Source of the DNA: Casuarius casuarius
Taxonomy: Eukaryota > Chordata > Aves > Casuariiformes > Casuariidae
DNA: 64,000 bases
Direction: 5' to 3'
NCBI GenBank assembly: GCA_003342895.1
Contig: PTFA01000091.1
Coordinates: forward strand, 1,747,660-1,811,659
The first letter of the stretch is position 1; each line of letters opens with the position of its first letter. The position numbers and the translations under genes were made by a program. The notes beneath the pieces are model-generated. The model searched no databases and was not told the origin of the DNA. It was given only the letters and a program-made list of their open reading frames with translations. Below, piece after piece: positions 59,936 through 64,000 of this stretch.

Positions 59936-62563
59936 ATCTGGTTTATTGAAGGAGCCAAAATTCTGTAGTCTAATTCTGTGCATGTGTGTCTGTTAATGTG
60001 TCTTTGGGATTGAGAATGTTTCTTACTGTATTTAGGTAGAGCATGTAGACCAATGGGCTTTTGGGGAGATTCTAGTTTTTATTAATGGAACACAAGTTAG
60101 AATAAAGTTGGATTCAGTTTGGGACAGAACACAGGCAATATCTTATAAAGAAAAGCATTCTGGACTGTGGCAGTAGAGTTTGTGGAGAATTCAGTTCTCA
60201 GCTCCTTAATATTTTTAAGATCTTGCCTGTTATATTACCAGTGAAGAATTAACTCTAAGGTAGCTGTTGTGTAAGATGATGTTTCAGGGTGTGGTTATGT
60301 TGTGATTCATAATCTGTTGGTCCCAGATGTTGTGGAATAATGATCAGCTGTCATGAAACAAAATCCCTATACCTATCTAATTAGCTTATTAAAAAGCAAT
60401 AAGCAAATTCAGCTATCTTTAAGAACAGAAGTGCTACTTGAACTGCCAAACAGTGTTGTATTTTAAAATACTGTTTTTAATGTATTTTTTCAAGAAGGGT
60501 TTCCTGGAAAACTTGCACCAAAATATCAAGAAATTAATTTACAATAGTAATCAGTCAGCTTTTAATGTACAGCACCAAACACAGGAGGCCAAAAACCTGT
60601 TTGGCCTTTCTAGATTCTACTACAAAATAAACAATAATCCNACTATTCATTTCTTGCCTTTCTTTTTTGAGGTATGGAAATATCAACATGAAGGGGAATA
60701 AAGGAAGGACCCATAATTGTTTTACAGAAGCTATTAAAATGTGCTATTAAAATAAGCTTAATGAATAGATATTAATATCTGGTTAGGGCTGCTCTGACCT
60801 CCTGTCTTACAGGTCCCATTTATGTCTTGTTTGATGAAAGTTCTCTGAGACTGCAAAGCAAAAGGGCAAACTGATTTATGAACAAGACTTATTGTTGCAC
60901 TGGCAGATTTGTATAATGAGAAATATATTAAATCTAATGAAGGGAAAGCGTGCCTTTCCAAGGCGGTAAGTTTCCNCCATGATTAAGTAATTCAATATCC
61001 CTCAGTGGATTAATTTAGACAATGCAGTAGGGCATGGAGCCACTGTTGCAGCCTCTTGCACTAATGACAAATGTTAAGCAATGTCAAGTATTTGTTTTCT
61101 ATTTTAAGTTGTGTTGATAAAGTGAGAAGAGGTTCACTAAGTGAGTTAACAAAGGAAGCCCCTCTGATACCAGTGTGCCCAATAATTGTGTTGGAAAATG
61201 GTCTATCAGAGCCTCTATCCCTTCATCCTGGAGAATGCCATGGTTTATTCCCTTTGACAAGGATTAGCTGTAGGCCATCTTTTTCAGCCACCAGTCTCTA
61301 CAGATTAGCCTGTGCCCTGGGCCTGTTAGTCATGTCTTCANATTCCGTAGTGTTTTGGTTTAGGAAGGGAGGACAGGGTTATACAGTAGTTGATGGCAGC
61401 ACATAACTGTGAGAAATGTGCAAGAAGCAGCATCATGAACAGAATTCAGAACAAAAAATTACGGAGCAGACATTTCCTTTATCTAGAAACAACCCTGCTA
61501 AGACTGGAGAATTTCCTCTTTCTGAACAGAGGTGTGTACAACCTGATTATCACTGCATGCTTCTGTAAATCGGTGTAGCTCTATTAGCTTCAGTTTAAAT
61601 CTGCTGGTACATTGGCTCTCTCTACAGCCTAAGCCCTGGGGTACTTGAAGCAAAGCCTGGGTTGTTCCAGAACTGTGTGCATGAAAAAATGCCATATACC
61701 TGTAACTCTAAATTGAGAGGATGGATGGAAAAGATCAACATGGCCTAATGTGTATGTCAAGATCAAAGGCATCTGTCTTCATTCAAGGTTTGGACTTTGC
61801 TGTATGTACAGTCTGGGTTGACCAGACGCATTAAAATAGAATGGTACTGAGCTAATGCAGATGCCTCTGACATGCTCTAAGAAGTAGTCATACTCCACAT
61901 AGGGTTTAATTCTTTAGAATTAAATGCTTGAACTTGAAACCTTGATGTCTCCTATCAGTGAATTGGCAGAGGACCATTTTGGNAACAGAGGCTGCAAACA
62001 TATCCCTGACTTGCTCTGTTTTTCATTCCACAATCCTTATGTTCCTGCTCCAGCTAAAAGTGCAAATTGAGACAACAGGCTGCACTGCAGCTCATCATGG
62101 AGCATGTAGCAGCAATATTACATGGGGTTTAGATAAGCAAGTACTGAAGGATAGACCTGTGTCAAGACAAAAAAGCAGGGTATAGTGAAAACTTTCTCCA
62201 CACCTATCGCACTAAAAATATTGATTAAACAAAGGAATGCCTGTGGAGATGCTGGAAAACAAGGCCAANGAAGCCAAACATTGATAAACTTAATTAAATT
62301 TCTAATGAAAACAGAGGCAGTCTGTGGTGATTACTCAGTGTAACTGAGACTAATATACCAATTAGGCTAATTCATCCCCTGGTGCTCTAAACACAGTTAT
62401 AAACTTAATCCATATTTCTTCTCACAAGTCAGCAATTGATTTCCATAGTTTTGGAAGCTTCTGGTTTGGACATGGAAAGCGGCAGATACTTGTTCACTAG
62501 GGAGCTGCTATATAGAAACAGATAATGTCCTACTAGCTGTATATTGTCCTCCAGGGATTCTCT

Positions 62564-62579
62564 TTTCTTTCTTTCTTTC
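62564..62579 (+). repeat. Short (TTTC)n microsatellite
   Basis: About four TTTC units inside a pyrimidine-rich stretch that begins near 62560. Confidence 0.7.
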
Positions 62580-64000
62580 ATGCTCTTTCACAGGAACCCT
62601 AATCTACACTGAATATTTAACAAGCCTAGTTCAAGATATTAATTAGTGAATTTAGCAGTTGGAAACACTGTGCTAAAACAAGTACATGGTGGACAGAGAA
62701 ATTCCTTGCCTCTCCAGGATGAAACCCAGGGAGGAAACCTGCACAAGGTGAAACTCTCCTGGTCCTACCTTCCCGGGCCTGGAGTTGCAAACCTGACCAA
62801 AGTATCAGGCTCATGCAGAGTAACCTGCACCAAGACTAAAATGGTTTCTTCCTAATGTATCAGGAAGGATAATAATGAAGGGTTGAAATGGGCTGACTTT
62901 ATTTATAAAATGTCTTTGGCATTTATTGAATCCTGTTTGTTTAAAAGACAGGCGTGGATGCAGAACTGTGCAAGAACAGTTCATGGGATGACACTGACTA
63001 GCCATCAGAACACAGGCCTGTGTATCAGGTTAACCTCCTTTTGTGATCTTGTGCACAAGTTTTAAGATGTATACAAGCTTTTGTTGACATATCTGTACAC
63101 AGATAAATTTTATTTGTTGCATGTGGAAATTAGATAATAAAAATGTCAGAGACCACCTGATGCCTGTTCTCTGTATCCCAGAAACAAATCCTGTGCAAAA
63201 TGTGAGGGAGAATAAACATAATAGGCAACTGATCAAAAGTTGCTAAATGTTTATCAAGAATATAAACTTAGATCAGCTAGTTAGATACAGTAGCTGTATC
63301 AAATAAATGCTATCTCTGTCAATTAGCAGCACTTAATTTTGAAAATGAGCTAATATAATCAATTATGTCTTTTAATTTGCCAGACAGCATTTTACAGGGT
63401 TTAATTTTCTGCTACTACACCTTTCAAATTATCTTCAGGTGCTGTTTTGAATCTAATCATAGATGCTTATTCCAAATCTATTAGCACTGAAGGTGCCCCC
63501 CACATATACAGCCTCCCCCGACCACCTACAAAACATGATAGTGAAGGTGGCAAAAGATGTCTTGATGCCACAGAAATGGCTGGATCTCATTACAGGCCAA
63601 AACTTTTTTGGCTTCCAGGTTAATGGGTATCAGTCTGTTCTACTGTTTTCTCTGGAGTGTTGTCTGGTAAGTTTTATTGTTATCTCACCCTGCTGAAGGA
63701 TAACACTATAGCAGGAGGTTTTACATGGGTAGGTTACAGTTATTACCCAGCAGGATATGCTATATGCAGGTTGTGAATGGCATAAGCAGTGTATGCATGT
63801 GTGTATCTTCTCTCTCCCTCCCCACCCTGAGCTGCCTTGGGTTTGCACAGACTTCAGAATCAAAGGTTTAAAGAGAAATTTTAAGTGAAAGAGCTGCTTG
63901 CTAAATAGTTTATTCAAGTACACAATTTTTATTTACTGACCAGTCTAGTATTTTGTTCATGGCTGTGGTTAGTAATAGATGGTAAATGCTAGTCATAGCT

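Larger units (their letters stand above)
55528..64000. other. Non-coding flank right of the CpG island
   Basis: There is no recognisable gene. The DNA is AT-rich with many T and G runs on the plus strand. Apart from the CR1-like fragment, MIR-like fragment, G run and (TTTC)n tract listed separately, the stretches hold ordinary unique-looking sequence. The 111-codon plus frame at 61071-61406 and the 97-codon minus frame at 63630-63923 look like chance. It could be an intron of the possible divergent transcript or intergenic DNA. Confidence 0.5.

Noticed and set aside
1..64000. tRNA, rRNA, snRNA, known microRNA, endogenous retrovirus or mitochondrial insertion
   Set aside because: I looked for their hallmark motifs (tRNA B box, conserved snRNA starts, familiar microRNA seeds in stems, LTR/primer-binding features) and found none convincing.

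Overview
The window is vertebrate nuclear DNA, almost certainly avian. The best evidence is a roughly 310-bp copy of the CR1 3' end at 20945-21262. Its block order and phrases (the 'CTCAGTGGTGCCCAGTGACAG' block, then 'GAGCAAGCTGCTCTAGCTGACC', then a decayed ATTCTGTGA-type tail) are those of bird CR1 elements. Old SINE remnants of the MIR/CORE type, low overall repeat density and strong CpG depletion outside one island fit this. No bacterial, organellar, viral, CRISPR, tRNA or rRNA feature was seen.

I could not recognise any protein-coding gene. The longest open frames (151-174 codons) are about what chance gives in AT-rich DNA of this length. They also carry evidence against coding: an out-of-frame tandem duplication, SINE overlap, or non-ATG starts.

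Layout. (1) 1-54.6 kb is non-coding DNA. I read it as the long intron and/or flank of a gene transcribed leftwards (minus strand). It carries one good CR1, one old CR1 remnant, about a dozen MIR-like remnants, several copies of an old palindromic repeat family, three small tandem repeats and one strong G-quadruplex tract. (2) 54.64-55.33 kb is a CpG island, the only one in the window. On its minus strand there is a TATA-like and initiator arrangement, a first exon ending in GAG|GTAACT, an intron of about 150 bp, and a second exon of 118 bp bounded by a textbook acceptor and GTGAGTAA donor. Both look like 5' untranslated exons; they can hold a 46-codon upstream reading frame that crosses the splice junction. 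The main coding part would lie further left, probably outside the window. (3) 55.38-55.53 kb, on the plus strand, has a very strong polypyrimidine tract and AG followed by two alternative donors. It may be an exon of a divergent transcript from the same island. (4) 55.5-64 kb is non-coding flank with a CR1 3' fragment, a MIR-like fragment and AT-rich stretches with clustered homeodomain-type sites.

Assembly note: about 65 isolated uncalled bases occur from 18,202 onwards at roughly 1.4 per kb, but none occurs in the first 18.2 kb. This suggests a change of source or polishing there.

All family assignments come from recalled consensus features, not from a search.
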